DNA of 64,000 bases, taken from Ancylobacter polymorphus. Its GTDB lineage: Bacteria > Pseudomonadota > Alphaproteobacteria > Rhizobiales > Xanthobacteraceae. The stretch is from NCBI RefSeq assembly GCF_022836935.1, contig NZ_CP083239.1, forward strand, positions 682,001 through 746,000, written 5' to 3'. Below are positions 1 to 8,898 of the stretch, one piece after another (the stretch's first letter is position 1; every line of letters starts with the position of its first letter). Below the pieces are notes generated by a model, which made no database searches, was not told the DNA's origin, and saw only the letters and a program-made list of their open reading frames with translations. The position numbers and the translations under genes are program-made.

Positions 1-472
1 TCTGCTGGATCTGCTCCAGCGAGCCGCCCCACATCCAGTCGTCGTCGTTCAGGTTGGGATAGCCCTTGGAGCCGGCGGCACCCGAGCCATGGCACGGGGC
101 GCAATTGTCGCCGAAGGCGGCGCGGCCCTGGGCGCGGGCGAAGGCCAGAAGTTCGGGATTGGCCTCGATCTGTTCGAGCGAGGCAGCCTCCAGCTTCTCG
201 GCGAAGGCGCCGCGCTGGGTGCGCAGGTCCGCGAGCTGGACCTGCACCGCCTCGCGCGACTTCCAGCCGAGCACGCCTGAGGTGTAGCCGGAGACCAGCG
301 GCCAGGCCGGGTAGGCGATCCAGTAGACCACCGCCCAGACGATGCAGGCATAGAAGGTCCACAGCCACCAGCGCGGCAGCGGGTTGTTCAGTTCGCGAAT
401 GCCGTCCCACTCGTGGCCGGTCGTCGAGACGCCGGTGACGGCGTCGACTTCGTTCTTGTGATGCTCGGCCAT
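1..472 (-). CDS. ccoP: cbb3-type cytochrome c oxidase subunit III (partial)
   Basis: This is the N-terminal part of the c-type cytochrome subunit of the cbb3 oxidase; the rest lies beyond the window edge. It opens with MAEHHKNEVDAVTGVSTTGH, has one membrane segment (LPRWWLWTFYACIVWAVVYW), and reaches the first haem site CAPCH within about 130 residues, followed by PNLNDDDWMWGG. In the family this subunit takes electrons from soluble cytochrome c and passes them to the catalytic subunit in the inner membrane. It is last in ccoNOQP and starts 2 bases after the ccoQ stop. The second haem domain cannot be seen here. Confidence 0.93.
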   Translation of the reverse strand, partial: MAEHHKNEVDAVTGVSTTGHEWDGIRELNNPLPRWWLWTFYACIVWAVVYWIAYPAWPLVSGYTSGVLGWKSREAVQVQLADLRTQRGAFAEKLEAASLEQIEANPELLAFARAQGRAAFGDNCAPCHGSGAAGSKGYPNLNDDDWMWGGSLEQIQQ

Positions 473-474
473 GA

Positions 475-630
475 TCAATCCTCGCGCAGCGGCATGCGGG
501 CAGCGTCCTCGAACTGCGCCTTGCGCCGCGGCGAGAGCGCATAGGCGAGCACGCAGAGGAAGATGCCGACGAAGTAGAGAAGCCCCCAGGTCTGAGCGAA
601 TTCGGCGAGGGCGCGATAGGTCTCGTTCAT
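475..630 (-). CDS. ccoQ: cbb3 oxidase small subunit IV
   Basis: A 51-residue single-span membrane protein, MNETYRALAEFAQTWGLLYF at its start, with a hydrophobic segment (LLYFVGIFLCVLAYAL) followed by a basic stop-transfer RRK and an acidic tail. Length, topology and position between ccoO and ccoP fit CcoQ/FixQ, which in other bacteria stabilises the cbb3 complex. It is too short for most automatic calls. The start is 10 bases after the ccoO stop. Confidence 0.88.
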   Translation of the reverse strand: MNETYRALAEFAQTWGLLYFVGIFLCVLAYALSPRRKAQFEDAARMPLRED

Positions 631-640
631 CCCAGCCTCC

Positions 641-1396
641 TCAGCGGATGTTTGCCTTGTCGTCGTAGAGCTTGAAGTCGACCATGGTGCCGAGCGCCTG
701 GAGATAGGCGATCAGCGCATCCGCTTCCGACAGAAGCTTGGGATTGCCGTCAAAGTCGCGCTGCTGCGCGCCGGGATAGCGTTCCTTCAGCCCGTCGGCA
801 TCGGCGTCGGGGTTGGCCTGCGCCCGAAGGTCCGCCAGCGCTTCCGTGACCATCGCCTCGGAATAGGGCACGCCGAGCACGGCGTTCACCTTCATGTCGT
901 CGGCGACCTCATAGGTCTTGAGCGGGGTCTGCGCCAGGAAGGGGTAGCCGGGCATGATCGAGCCCGGAACCACCGAGCGCGGATCGGCGAGGTGCTGGCG
1001 CTGCCATTCGTCGGAATATTTGTTGCCGACGCGGGCGAGGTCCGGCCCGGTGCGCTTGGAGCCCCACTGGAACGGGCGGTCATACATGCTCTCGGCCGCC
1101 AGCGAGTAGTGGCCGTAGCGTTCCACCTCGTCGCGCAGCGGGCGCACCATCTGCGAGTGGCAGTTGTAGCAGCCCTCGCGGACATAGATGTTGCGGCCCG
1201 CAAGCTCCAGCGGTGTCCAGGGACGGATGCCGGAGACCTTCTCGATGGTGCTCTTGAGGTAGAACAGCGGCACGATTTCCACGAGGCCGCCAATGGCGAC
1301 CACGAGCAGGATGCCGATCACCAGCCAGATCGAGTTCTTCTCGAGAAAGGCGTGCTTGGCCCAGAGGGATTTCTTCGGAGCGACGGCTTCAGCCAT
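641..1396 (-). CDS. ccoO: cbb3-type cytochrome c oxidase subunit II
   Basis: A 251-residue monohaem cytochrome c subunit anchored by one N-terminal helix (about residues 24-46). The haem-binding motif is in [14 protein letters not shown] near residue 77, and the distal Met ligand probably lies in the [10 protein letters not shown] segment. It relays electrons from CcoP to the CcoN haem b/Cu centre. It sits 12 bases downstream of ccoN in the same operon. Length is normal for CcoO/FixO. Confidence 0.96.
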   Translation of the reverse strand: MAEAVAPKKSLWAKHAFLEKNSIWLVIGILLVVAIGGLVEIVPLFYLKSTIEKVSGIRPWTPLELAGRNIYVREGCYNCHSQMVRPLRDEVERYGHYSLAAESMYDRPFQWGSKRTGPDLARVGNKYSDEWQRQHLADPRSVVPGSIMPGYPFLAQTPLKTYEVADDMKVNAVLGVPYSEAMVTEALADLRAQANPDADADGLKERYPGAQQRDFDGNPKLLSEADALIAYLQALGTMVDFKLYDDKANIR

Positions 1397-1408
1397 GATC
1401 TTGCCTCC

Positions 1409-3118
1409 TCACTCGGCCGGCACGAGGGACGGGTTGGGGACGCCGGTGCCGGCTTCCGCCAGATCCGGCTGGCGGATGGTCATGATCAGGTTGAAGGCCA
1501 TGATCAGCCCGCCGATCAGGAACAGCACGCCACCCACCGCGCGGATGATGTAGAAGGGGTGCATCGCCTCGACCGTCTCGATGAACGAGTATTCGAGGAA
1601 GCCGAGCGAGGTGTAGGCGCGCCACATCAGGCCCTGTAGGATGCCCGCCACCCACATCGCCGAGATGTAGAAGACGATACCGATGGTCGAGATCCAGAAG
1701 TGCCAGTTGACGAGGCGGAGCGAATACAGTTCCCGCTTCTGCCAGAGCCAGGGCACGAGGCAGTAGATGGCGCCGAAGGAGATGTAGGCGACCCAGCCCA
1801 GCGCACCGGAATGCACATGGCCGATGGTCCAGTCGGTGTAGTGGGACAGCGAGTTCACCGCCTTCACCGACATCATAGGGCCTTCGAAGGTCGACATGCC
1901 GTAGAAGGCGACCGACACCACCATCATGCGCAGTACCGGGTCGGTGCGCAGCTTGTCCCAGGCGCCCGAGAGCGTCATCAGGCCGTTGATCATGCCGCCC
2001 CAGGAGGGCATCCACAGGATGATGGAGAAGGTCATGCCCAGCGTCTGCGCCCAGTCCGGCAGCGCGGTGTAGTGCAGGTGGTGCGGGCCGGCCCAGATAT
2101 AGATGAAGATCAGCGCCCAGAAGTGGATGATCGACAGCCGGTAGGAATAGACCGGCCGGTCGGCCCGCTTGGGGATGAAATAGTACATGATGGCGAGAAA
2201 GCCGGCGGTGAGGAAGAAGCCGACCGCGTTATGGCCGTACCACCACTGCACCATTGCATCCTGCACGCCCGCCCAGACGATGTAGGATTTGGGCGAGAAC
2301 ACCGAGACCGGGATGCTGGCATTATTGCCGAGATGCAGCATCGCGATGGTGACGATGAAGGCGAGGTAGAACCAGTTCGCCACATAGATGTGCGGTTCCT
2401 TGCGGCGCCACAGCGTGGCGAGGAACACGAGCAGATAGGTCACCCACACCACGGTCAGCCACAGATCGGCGTACCATTCCGGCTCGGCATATTCCTTGCC
2501 CTGGGTGATGCCCAGGAGATAACCCGTGCCGGCGATGACGATGAAGAAATTATAGCCCAGCACCACGAACCACGGCGCGAGATAGCCGACGAGGCGGGCG
2601 CGCGAGGTGCGCTGCACCACATAGAACGAGGTGGCGATCAGCACGTTGCCGCCAAAGGCGAAGATCACCGCCGAGGTGTGCAGCGGGCGCAGCCGGCCGA
2701 AGGCGGTCCAGGGCAGGTCGAAGTTGAGCCAGGGGAAGGCGAGCTGGAAGGCGATGACGACGCCGACCAGGAAGCCGGCAATGCCCCAGAACATCGCCGC
2801 CGCGGTGGCGAATTTCACCGGGCCGAAATTGTAGTTCGGCTTGCCGTCGATCTCCAGCGCCGGCAGGGCCGCCGGGCGGTCCACATAGCGGTTGAGGATG
2901 ACGAACACCGCCGCGATGCTGGCGAAGGCCGAGAGATAGGCGTGGAAGGCATAGGCGGCATCGTGCGTCTTTGCCGCGACGGTGATGCAGGACAGCGCCA
3001 GGACCGCGAAGACGAAGGCGAGGCCGCCCTCGCCGAAGGTCATCTTCTTTCCGCTCTGATCGACGCCCGGCTCGGTGGCACCCGAGCCGCGTCCAGCGGA
3101 GCTTTGTAGCTGCGTCAT
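1409..3118 (-). CDS. ccoN: cbb3-type cytochrome c oxidase catalytic subunit I
   Basis: A 569-residue haem-copper oxidase subunit with about 12-14 membrane helices. The metal ligands are visible: [10 protein letters not shown] (haem b), [10 protein letters not shown] and GPHHLHYT (CuB and the cross-linked Tyr-His), and [13 protein letters not shown] (haem). It reduces O2 to water with high affinity and conserves a proton gradient. The start at 3118 is chosen because GGAGGG lies just upstream; an extension of 27 residues is open but is basic, Ser-rich and not family-like. First gene of ccoNOQP, preceded by a FixK-type box at 3202-3215, so low-oxygen induction is likely. Confidence 0.97.
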   Translation of the reverse strand: MTQLQSSAGRGSGATEPGVDQSGKKMTFGEGGLAFVFAVLALSCITVAAKTHDAAYAFHAYLSAFASIAAVFVILNRYVDRPAALPALEIDGKPNYNFGPVKFATAAAMFWGIAGFLVGVVIAFQLAFPWLNFDLPWTAFGRLRPLHTSAVIFAFGGNVLIATSFYVVQRTSRARLVGYLAPWFVVLGYNFFIVIAGTGYLLGITQGKEYAEPEWYADLWLTVVWVTYLLVFLATLWRRKEPHIYVANWFYLAFIVTIAMLHLGNNASIPVSVFSPKSYIVWAGVQDAMVQWWYGHNAVGFFLTAGFLAIMYYFIPKRADRPVYSYRLSIIHFWALIFIYIWAGPHHLHYTALPDWAQTLGMTFSIILWMPSWGGMINGLMTLSGAWDKLRTDPVLRMMVVSVAFYGMSTFEGPMMSVKAVNSLSHYTDWTIGHVHSGALGWVAYISFGAIYCLVPWLWQKRELYSLRLVNWHFWISTIGIVFYISAMWVAGILQGLMWRAYTSLGFLEYSFIETVEAMHPFYIIRAVGGVLFLIGGLIMAFNLIMTIRQPDLAEAGTGVPNPSLVPAE

Positions 3119-3201
3119 TCGACCCTCCACGTTCCGATCGGCCGATCTGGAACGACTCCATGATGTGGAGGGAGCTTTCGCGCCGCGGGCGAGCGACAAC
3201 C

Positions 3202-3215
3202 TTGATCCACATCAA
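3202..3215. promoter_or_regulatory. FixK/FNR-type anaerobox upstream of ccoN
   Basis: The 14-base sequence TTGATCCACATCAA is a perfect TTGAT-N4-ATCAA inverted repeat centred about 90 bases before the ccoN start. This matches the known binding consensus of FixK/FNR/Anr regulators, which switch on cbb3 oxidase genes when oxygen is low. The site is symmetric, so it could in principle also act on the plus-strand gene at 3394. No regulator gene for it lies in the window. Confidence 0.85.
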
Positions 3216-3393
3216 GGCTAAGGGTCTTCACGGACGCGCGAGACCGGCGGCGCAATGCCGCGCGCACAGGGTTTTGCCGCGGCCCTCCCCGGCCGTGCCG
3301 GACCGCGCGGGCCTTGCCTCCCCCGCCCGCCCCGCCTACAGACGGTCGGACGCGACAGATGCGCCACAGCGCATGAGGACCGGGACGCCGCGC

Positions 3394-3693
3394 ATGATCC
3401 GCTTTCTCTTCCGCTTCGTCGGCCTGTGGGTTCTGGCCGGGGCCTTCGTGGCGCTGGTGCTGGACGGGGTGCGCTCCATCGCCTCGGCGGAGATCGTCAC
3501 CACCCCGCTCGGCGTCACCTGGCTCGCCGTGGGACCGGACTCGCTGACCCGCTTCCAGGCCTTCGTCACCCGCACCCTCTCCGCCACGGTGTGGGATTAT
3601 CTCGTCGTGCCGGTGCTCGGCGCCCCTCTCTTCCTCGTGCTCGGCGTCATCGGCGCGCTGCTGCTGCTGATCGGCCGCCGCCCGGCGGCGTGA
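3394..3693 (+). CDS. conserved two-span membrane protein
   Basis: A 99-residue protein beginning MIRFLFRFVGLWVLAGAF, with one hydrophobic helix at about residues 3-24 and another near the C-terminus (VLGAPLFLVLGVIGALLLLI), joined by a polar loop containing WLAVGPDSLTRFQAF. I have the impression that similar small proteins are widespread in Hyphomicrobiales, but I do not know a function. An in-frame ATG at 3373 is an alternative start; neither has a strong ribosome binding site. It is divergent from ccoN, which by itself does not tie it to respiration. Confidence 0.7.
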   Translation: MIRFLFRFVGLWVLAGAFVALVLDGVRSIASAEIVTTPLGVTWLAVGPDSLTRFQAFVTRTLSATVWDYLVVPVLGAPLFLVLGVIGALLLLIGRRPAA

Positions 3694-3786
3694 TGCCGCG
3701 CGCGTGAAGAGCGCGGCACGGCTCCGCCCTCGCGCGAAGCGGCGGCAATCCCCATATTGGCGCCATTCCAGCAAGGGATTTGCCCC

Positions 3787-4440
3787 ATGTTCTTCTTCAA
3801 GAAGAGTATCGACCTGCCGACCCCCGCGCAGGCGCTGCCCGGCCGCGCCCGCCCGCTGCCCACCGCCGAGACCCATTTCGTCAACGGCCACAAGCTGAAG
3901 GGCCCCTATCCCGAAGGGTTCGAGACCGCGATTTTCGGGCTTGGCTGCTTCTGGGGCGCGGAGCGCAAGTTCTGGCAGACGCCGGGCGTCTATGTGACCG
4001 CCGTCGGCTACATCAACGGCATCACCCCGAACCCGACCTATGAGGAGACCTGCACCGGGCTCACCGGCCATGCCGAGGCGGTGCTGGTCGTGTTCGACCC
4101 CGCGAAGGTCAGCTACGCACAGCTGCTCAAGCTGTTCTGGGAGAGCCACGACCCGACCCAGGGCATGCGGCAGGGCAATGATGTCGGCACCACCTACCGT
4201 TCCGGCATCTATGTCACCTCAGCCCAGCAGCGCGCGGAGGCCGAGGCGAGCAAGGCGGCCTATGAGCCGGCGCTGAAGGCGAAGGGCTTCCCCGCCATCA
4301 CCACCGAGATCGTCGACGCCCCGGTGTTCTACTTCGCCGAGGACTACCACCAGCAATACCTCGCCAAGAACCCGAACGGCTATTGCGGGCTCGGCGGCAC
4401 CGGCGTCTCCTGCCCCATCGGCACCGGCGTCACCGCCTGA
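3787..4440 (+). CDS. msrA: peptide-methionine (S)-S-oxide reductase
   Basis: A 217-residue MsrA. The catalytic motif GCFWG is at about residue 53 and is followed by the family pattern [25 protein letters not shown] (given here only as a landmark region, residues about 78-102). The C-terminal [16 protein letters not shown] carries the likely resolving cysteines. The enzyme repairs S-sulfoxides of methionine in proteins and free methionine. No signal peptide, so cytoplasmic. The start at 3787 has AAGGGA about 8 bases upstream; an upstream in-frame ATG at 3757 is less likely. Confidence 0.95.
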   Translation: MFFFKKSIDLPTPAQALPGRARPLPTAETHFVNGHKLKGPYPEGFETAIFGLGCFWGAERKFWQTPGVYVTAVGYINGITPNPTYEETCTGLTGHAEAVLVVFDPAKVSYAQLLKLFWESHDPTQGMRQGNDVGTTYRSGIYVTSAQQRAEAEASKAAYEPALKAKGFPAITTEIVDAPVFYFAEDYHQQYLAKNPNGYCGLGGTGVSCPIGTGVTA

Positions 4441-4454
4441 CGTCACCGCCTGAC
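4429..4454 (+). repeat. 13-bp tandem duplication over the msrA stop codon
   Basis: GTCACCGCCTGAC occurs twice head to tail, the first copy containing the msrA TGA. It looks like a recent slippage duplication and does not change the protein. No function is evident. Confidence 0.8.
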
Positions 4455-4500
4455 GCCACCGGGGGCGGCGGGTCTTCCCGCCGCGCCTCGCCACCCGCCG

Positions 4501-4530
4501 TGCCTGTCTGTTCTTTGCCTGTCTATTCTT
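4501..4530 (+). repeat. 15-bp tandem repeat upstream of secreted-protein gene
   Basis: TGCCTGTCTGTTCTT is followed directly by TGCCTGTCTATTCTT (one mismatch). It lies about 85 bases before the start at 4614 and could be a slippage product or part of a regulatory region; nothing distinguishes these. Confidence 0.7.
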
Positions 4531-4613
4531 GGTCGCATCGCCGGGCGCGTCTTCCGCCTGGCGCCGGTGTGGGGGTAGCTTCCCGCCACCCGCCCCGACC
4601 GAGGATGTTGCCC

Positions 4614-5339
4614 ATGTTCGCCCGGCTCCCCACGCTCACCCGCTCCGCCCTTCTTGCCCTGCTGCCGCTGTGCGCGACGGCGGCGCTGGCGCAGCAGCCG
4701 ACGCCGGATGTCACGCCGAAGCTGCCGGCGGTGCTGCGCGACGCGCGCTATTGCGAGCTGGTGGCGGTGCATCTCACCCTGGACGGCCTCAAGGCCTCGG
4801 TGTTCAACACGCTCGGCTTTGACGACTGCCCCGCCGACAAATGGGACGCGCTGACCCGGCGCGACCTGCTCCGGGAGTTCGACACGCTCGCCGTGGTCAT
4901 GAACGGGCCGCGCCATTTCATCATGGACGGCATCACCGCCACCGGCGACACCAAGACCGGCGAGGTCATCACGGTGGGCGGCATCGTCATGGCCAAGCGG
5001 GCGGAAGTGTCGCTGTCGCTGCATCAGGCGATGGGGCCGAGCTATACCGAGCAGACCATCGACCGCGAGACCACCTACCGCTTCGACGCCGGCAAGCCGG
5101 TGTTCCAGCTCACCGCCCCGGACGGCGCGGTCTATGTGATGCAGTCCTACGCCCAGATCGTCGACCCGACGCTGAGCTATGCCGACCTCGCCGGCCTCGG
5201 CAGCCGGCTCAAGCCGCCGGCGGGCTGGAGCTACAGCACCCGCACGCCGCAGCAGGACCTGCTGCTCGACGCCAAGGGCACCGCCATCGTCATTCAGGAC
5301 GAGCTGAAGAACACCTATCAGAAAGTGACGGCGAACTAG
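4614..5339 (+). CDS. secreted protein of unknown function
   Basis: A 241-residue protein with a clear Sec signal ([18 protein letters not shown], cleavage before QQPTPDV). The mature part is mixed alpha/beta in look, with two cysteines (YCELV and DDCPADK) that could form a disulfide, and a [16 protein letters not shown] segment suggesting a beta-rich fold. I do not recognise a family. The start at 4614 has GAGG 9 bases upstream; the ATG at 4605 is too close to that site. It stands alone between msrA and a repeat region. Confidence 0.7.
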   Translation: MFARLPTLTRSALLALLPLCATAALAQQPTPDVTPKLPAVLRDARYCELVAVHLTLDGLKASVFNTLGFDDCPADKWDALTRRDLLREFDTLAVVMNGPRHFIMDGITATGDTKTGEVITVGGIVMAKRAEVSLSLHQAMGPSYTEQTIDRETTYRFDAGKPVFQLTAPDGAVYVMQSYAQIVDPTLSYADLAGLGSRLKPPAGWSYSTRTPQQDLLLDAKGTAIVIQDELKNTYQKVTAN

Positions 5340-5347
5340 AGCCTGAT

Positions 5348-5452
5348 CCGATCAGCTTGAATCAAGCTGATCGGTGAATCAGTCTCTCGATTATTGATAG
5401 AGAACGTTTTTCCGATCTGATTGCGATGCAAACAGATCGGAACGTGCTCTAG
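5348..5452. repeat. pair of palindromic intergenic repeat units
   Basis: The first unit has 13-bp arms CCGATCAGCTTGA (5348-5360) and TCAAGCTGATCGG (5362-5374) around one base. The second spans 5412-5440 with arms beginning CCGATCTGATTGC and ending GCAAACAGATCGG (one mismatch), flanked by AACGTTTTT and AACGTGCTCTAG. A fragment of the same type recurs at 31820-31846. This resembles the small palindromic mosaic repeats common between genes in Hyphomicrobiales. There is no T-run, so it is not an ordinary terminator. Confidence 0.75.
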
Positions 5453-5593
5453 CACGCTGTCGCCCAGCGAGGGGTACGCGACGCCCCGCGCGCGCCCCTC
5501 GCGCCCCTTCATAGAGCCTATTGCCGCCGGCGCCGCGTCGTGGCACGCCTTTCGCACCCGCGAGAGGCGGGGTCAGCTCAAGGCGACGGACGC

Positions 5594-6091
5594 ATGGAAA
5601 AGGTCATCGAACGCTTCATCTTCGTCAGCCGCTGGATCATGGCGCCGTTCTATCTCGGGCTGGTGATCGCGCTTGCGGTGCTTCTGTTCAAATTCGGCGT
5701 CGAACTCCTGCATTTCGTCACCCACGCCAATGAGTTCGACGAGGCCGACACCATTCTCGGCATATTGGCGCTGATCGACCTCACCTTCACCGGCTCGCTG
5801 GTCATCATCGTCATCTTCTCCGGCTATGAGAATTTCGTCTCCAAGATCGACGCCTCAGGCCATTCCGACTGGCCGGAATGGATGACCAAGGTCGATTTCT
5901 CCGGCCTCAAGCAGAAGCTGCTCGCCTCCATCGTCGCCATTTCCGCCATCGCGCTCTTGAAAGCCTTCATGAATCTCGACCGCGGCGTCGACGAGAAGCA
6001 GCTGATGTGGCTGGTCATCATCCATGTCGTGTTCGTGCTCTCCGGCGTGGTGCTGGCCTGGACCGACAAGCTGTCGGAAAAGGCCCACTGA
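5594..6091 (+). CDS. YqhA family (UPF0114) membrane protein
   Basis: A 165-residue inner-membrane protein with about four helices: residues 10-38, 52-77, 110-125 and 136-158. The pattern VIERFIFVSRWIMAPFYLGL, then IDLTFTGSLVIIVIFSGYENFVS and FSGLKQKLLASIVAISAI is characteristic of the YqhA/TIGR00645 family, whose function is not established. The start at 5594 is preferred over an earlier ATG at 5540 because the upstream 18 residues are polar and not family-like. Monocistronic in appearance. Confidence 0.9.
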   Translation: MEKVIERFIFVSRWIMAPFYLGLVIALAVLLFKFGVELLHFVTHANEFDEADTILGILALIDLTFTGSLVIIVIFSGYENFVSKIDASGHSDWPEWMTKVDFSGLKQKLLASIVAISAIALLKAFMNLDRGVDEKQLMWLVIIHVVFVLSGVVLAWTDKLSEKAH

Positions 6092-6179
6092 TATTTTCCG
6101 AACAATTTTCGTCCATTACCTTTAATCGACGGGAATTTTGTGTGATAAGTCCACCAGCCCCTCTCGGACGACCGCCGCG

Positions 6180-7682
6180 ATGACCGATTCCGCCCTCCCC
6201 ACCCCGCCCGGCGCGCGCCGGGCCCGCCGCGCTTCCGGGCGCATGGACCCGCTCGCCCGCCTGCCGGTGTTCTTCGCGCTGGCCGGGCGCCGCGTCGTGC
6301 TGGCCGGCGGCTCGGAGGCGGCGGCGTGGAAGGCGGAGCTGCTCTCCGCCGCCGGGGCGCGGGTGGAGGTGATCGCCCCCGATTTCTGCGAGGATCTGGT
6401 CGAACTCGCCGCCGCCCCGCCCGACGGCCCGCTCCTGCTCATCGCCCGCGACTGGACCCCGGCCGACCTCGACGGCGCGGCGCTCGCCATCGGCGCGATC
6501 GAGGAGGACGAGGAGTGCGCGCGCTTCGCTGAGGCCGCGCGGCGCGCCGGCGTGCCGGTCAATGTGGTCGACAAGCCCGCCTTCTGCGATTTCGCCTTCG
6601 GCGCCATCGTCAACCGCTCGCCGCTGGTGGTCGGCATTTCCACCGACGGCGCCGCCCCGGTGTTCGGGCAGGCGGTGCGGGCCAAGATCGAGGCGGTGAT
6701 CCCACAGGGCTTCAAGCGCTGGGCGGAAGCGGCGCGCAGCTGGCGCCCGGCGGTGTCCGCCCTCGCCCTGTCCTATCAGGGCCGCCGCGGCTTCTGGGAG
6801 CGCTTCACCCGCGCCGCGCTGGAGACGCCGGAGGCCGAACCGACGGAGGCCTTGCGCGAGAGCCTGCTCGGCCGCGCCGAGGTCGAGCGCTCCGACACGC
6901 CCCAGGGTTCCGTCGCGCTGGTCGGCGCCGGCCCGGGCGATCCGGAACTGCTCACCCTGAAGGCGGTGCGCGTGCTGCAATCCGCCGATGTGGTGCTGTA
7001 TGACGATCTCGTCGCCCCGGCGGTGCTCGATGTCGCCCGCCGCGAGGCCCGCAAGATGCTGGTCGGCAAGACCGGCTACAAGGCCTCCTGCAAGCAGGAC
7101 GACATCAACGCGCTGATGGTCTCGCTGGCCAAGCAGGGCAAGCGCGTGGTGCGGCTGAAGGGCGGCGACCCCATGGTGTTCGGCCGCGCCGGCGAGGAAA
7201 TCACCGCCGCGCGCCATGCCGGCCTGCCGGTGGAAGTGGTGCCCGGCATCACCGCGGCGCAGGGGGCGGCGAGCCGGCTCACCACCTCGCTCACCCATCG
7301 CGACCATGCGCGCCGGCTGCAATTCGTCACCGCCCATGCGCGCGACGGCAAGCTCCCGCGCGATCTCGACTGGCAGGCGCTGGCCGATCCCGCCGCCACC
7401 ACGGTGGTCTACATGCCCCAGCGCACCTGGGGCGAACTGGCGGGCAAGGCGATGGCGGCGGGGCTCGATCCGGCGACGCCGGCCATCGCGCTGTTCTCGG
7501 CCACGCGGCCGGAGGAACGGCAAATCCCCGCCACCGTCGCCACGTTGCAGGCGGCGCTGGAAGCGGCGGTGGCGGATGGCGCCAGCGGGCCCTGCCTCAT
7601 TCTGTTCGGCCATGCGATTGGCGAGGCGGCAGCCTTCGCGCAGCCGGAAGCGGCGGAAGTGGCCCAGGCCGCGCGGGGGTAA
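6180..7682 (+). CDS. cysG: siroheme synthase (CysG-type, bifunctional)
   Basis: A 500-residue fusion. Residues about 20-230 form the precorrin-2 dehydrogenase/ferrochelatase half (VVLAGGSEAAAWKAELL nucleotide-binding loop; NRSPLVVGISTDGAAP). Residues about 240-490 form the uroporphyrin-III C-methyltransferase half, with VALVGAGPGDPELLTLKA, GGDPMVFGRAGEE and VPGITAAQGAAS. Together they turn uroporphyrinogen III into siroheme for sulfite and nitrite reductases. The nucleotide loop reads GGSEAA instead of the usual GGGxVA, a mild deviation. The start at 6180 lacks a strong ribosome site; an upstream TTG at 6138 is open but unlikely. No cysteine-pathway genes adjoin it here. Confidence 0.93.
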   Translation: MTDSALPTPPGARRARRASGRMDPLARLPVFFALAGRRVVLAGGSEAAAWKAELLSAAGARVEVIAPDFCEDLVELAAAPPDGPLLLIARDWTPADLDGAALAIGAIEEDEECARFAEAARRAGVPVNVVDKPAFCDFAFGAIVNRSPLVVGISTDGAAPVFGQAVRAKIEAVIPQGFKRWAEAARSWRPAVSALALSYQGRRGFWERFTRAALETPEAEPTEALRESLLGRAEVERSDTPQGSVALVGAGPGDPELLTLKAVRVLQSADVVLYDDLVAPAVLDVARREARKMLVGKTGYKASCKQDDINALMVSLAKQGKRVVRLKGGDPMVFGRAGEEITAARHAGLPVEVVPGITAAQGAASRLTTSLTHRDHARRLQFVTAHARDGKLPRDLDWQALADPAATTVVYMPQRTWGELAGKAMAAGLDPATPAIALFSATRPEERQIPATVATLQAALEAAVADGASGPCLILFGHAIGEAAAFAQPEAAEVAQAARG

Positions 7683-7695
7683 ACGCTCTTCACCG

Positions 7696-7780
7696 TCATC
7701 CCGGACGGCCGAAGGCCGATCCGGGATTGCCGCCAGTCCTGAGAACGATCCCGGCTCTCGCTCCGCTCGGCCGGGATGAC
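7696..7780. repeat. GTCATCCCGG...CCGGGATGAC intergenic palindromic repeat
   Basis: Begins GTCATCCCGGACGGCC and ends CGGCCGGGATGAC, with internal GATCCGGGATTG and GATCCCGGCTCTCG, so it can fold into paired hairpins. A second copy is at 34488-34587. It sits between the convergent cysG and hisG genes and is of the dispersed intergenic type typical of high-GC alphaproteobacteria. Confidence 0.8.
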
Positions 7781-7790
7781 GAATCCCCCC

Positions 7791-7906
7791 CATCCCCGGG
7801 CTTGACCCGGGGAGCCAAGTCTTGAGCGGGGCACGGGCCGAGTGGCCGTCTGCGTCCTTCGAGGCGCGGGCCAGAGCGGGGTGGCCGGGTCAAGCCCGGC
7901 CATGAG
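7791..7906. repeat. CCCCGGG(C)TTGACCCGGGG-type intergenic repeat
   Basis: Starts CATCCCCGGGCTTGACCCGG and ends GGCCGGGTCAAGCCCGGCC-ATGAG. Related copies occur at 17006-17091 and 28591-28676. No protein-coding signal. Likely a non-autonomous dispersed repeat that also forms hairpins between convergent transcription units. Confidence 0.8.
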
Positions 7907-7926
7907 GAGGCAAGGGTAGCGAAACC

Positions 7927-8898
7927 CTACCCGATCCGCTCTTCCAGCTTTTCGTAAAGCGGGTTCTCGGCGGCGAACACATAGTCGAGCGGGCCGACCG
8001 AGACGGTGGCCGCCCCCTGTTCGCGCAAAAACACCGCCAGCGGGTGCAGCGTGTCCGGCGGGCAGTGCAGCGTCACCATGCCGGAGGAAGTCGGCGCGCC
8101 GAAGGGCGCCACGGCGCGGAAACGGCGCACCGCCTCCTGCACCACGCCGGCATCGCAGGCGGCAAAGCGCGTCTTCACCTCGCGCATGGTGGCGGCGCGC
8201 TTGGCCGCCGTCACCCGGTCGAGCAGCGCCCGCGCCGCCGCCCGCGCCGCCTGGTTCCAGTCCGCGTTGAGCGAGGCGACGAGATTGGCCTCGGAGCGCA
8301 GGATGACGCCGTCGTCGATCACCTTCAGCGCGTTCGCCGCCAGCGTCGAGCCGGTCGTGGTGATGTCGACGATCAGCTCCGCCGTGCCCGCCGCCGGCGT
8401 GCCCTCGGTGGCGCCTAAGCTTTCCACGATGCGGTAATCGACAATACCGTGGCGGGCGAAGAAGCCGCGCGTGAGGTTGAGATATTTCGTCGCCACCCGC
8501 ACCCGCCGCCCGCGCGTGGCGTGGAAATGCGTGGCGACATCGTCGAGGTCGCGCATGGTGCGCACGTCGATCCAGGCCTGCGGCACCGCCACCACCACAT
8601 TGGCGTGGCCGAATCCGAGCCCTTCCACCAGCAGCACCTTGGAATCAGCGTCGGGGATGCTCTCGCGCACCAGATCCTCGCCGGTGACGCCGAGATGCAC
8701 GGCGCCCGCCGCCAGCTGGCTGGCGATCTCGGAGGCCGAGAGATAGGCGACTTCCACCCCCTCCACCCCGCTCAGCGTGCCGCGATAGTCGCGCGCGCCG
8801 CGCGACTGGGTCAGCGACATGCCGGCGCGGGCGAAGAAGCCGGTGGCGTTTTCCTGCAGCCGGCCCTTGGACGGCACGGCGACGATCAGCGCGCTCAT
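7927..8898 (-). CDS. hisG: ATP phosphoribosyltransferase catalytic subunit
   Basis: A 323-residue HisG, first enzyme of histidine synthesis (ATP + PRPP to phosphoribosyl-ATP). Family landmarks are [10 protein letters not shown] at the start, [22 protein letters not shown], and the phosphate-binding [15 protein letters not shown]. It is longer than the short HisG forms but works in context with HisZ, whose gene overlaps it by 4 bases (ATGA at 8895-8898), implying translational coupling. Whether the C-terminal extension keeps feedback control cannot be told from sequence. Confidence 0.95.
   Translation of the reverse strand: MSALIVAVPSKGRLQENATGFFARAGMSLTQSRGARDYRGTLSGVEGVEVAYLSASEIASQLAAGAVHLGVTGEDLVRESIPDADSKVLLVEGLGFGHANVVVAVPQAWIDVRTMRDLDDVATHFHATRGRRVRVATKYLNLTRGFFARHGIVDYRIVESLGATEGTPAAGTAELIVDITTTGSTLAANALKVIDDGVILRSEANLVASLNADWNQAARAAARALLDRVTAAKRAATMREVKTRFAACDAGVVQEAVRRFRAVAPFGAPTSSGMVTLHCPPDTLHPLAVFLREQGAATVSVGPLDYVFAAENPLYEKLEERIG

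Noticed and set aside
5348..5452. Palindromes read as intrinsic terminators
   Set aside because: No T-run follows either stem on the relevant strand, and the unit recurs in part at 31820; it is a dispersed repeat.
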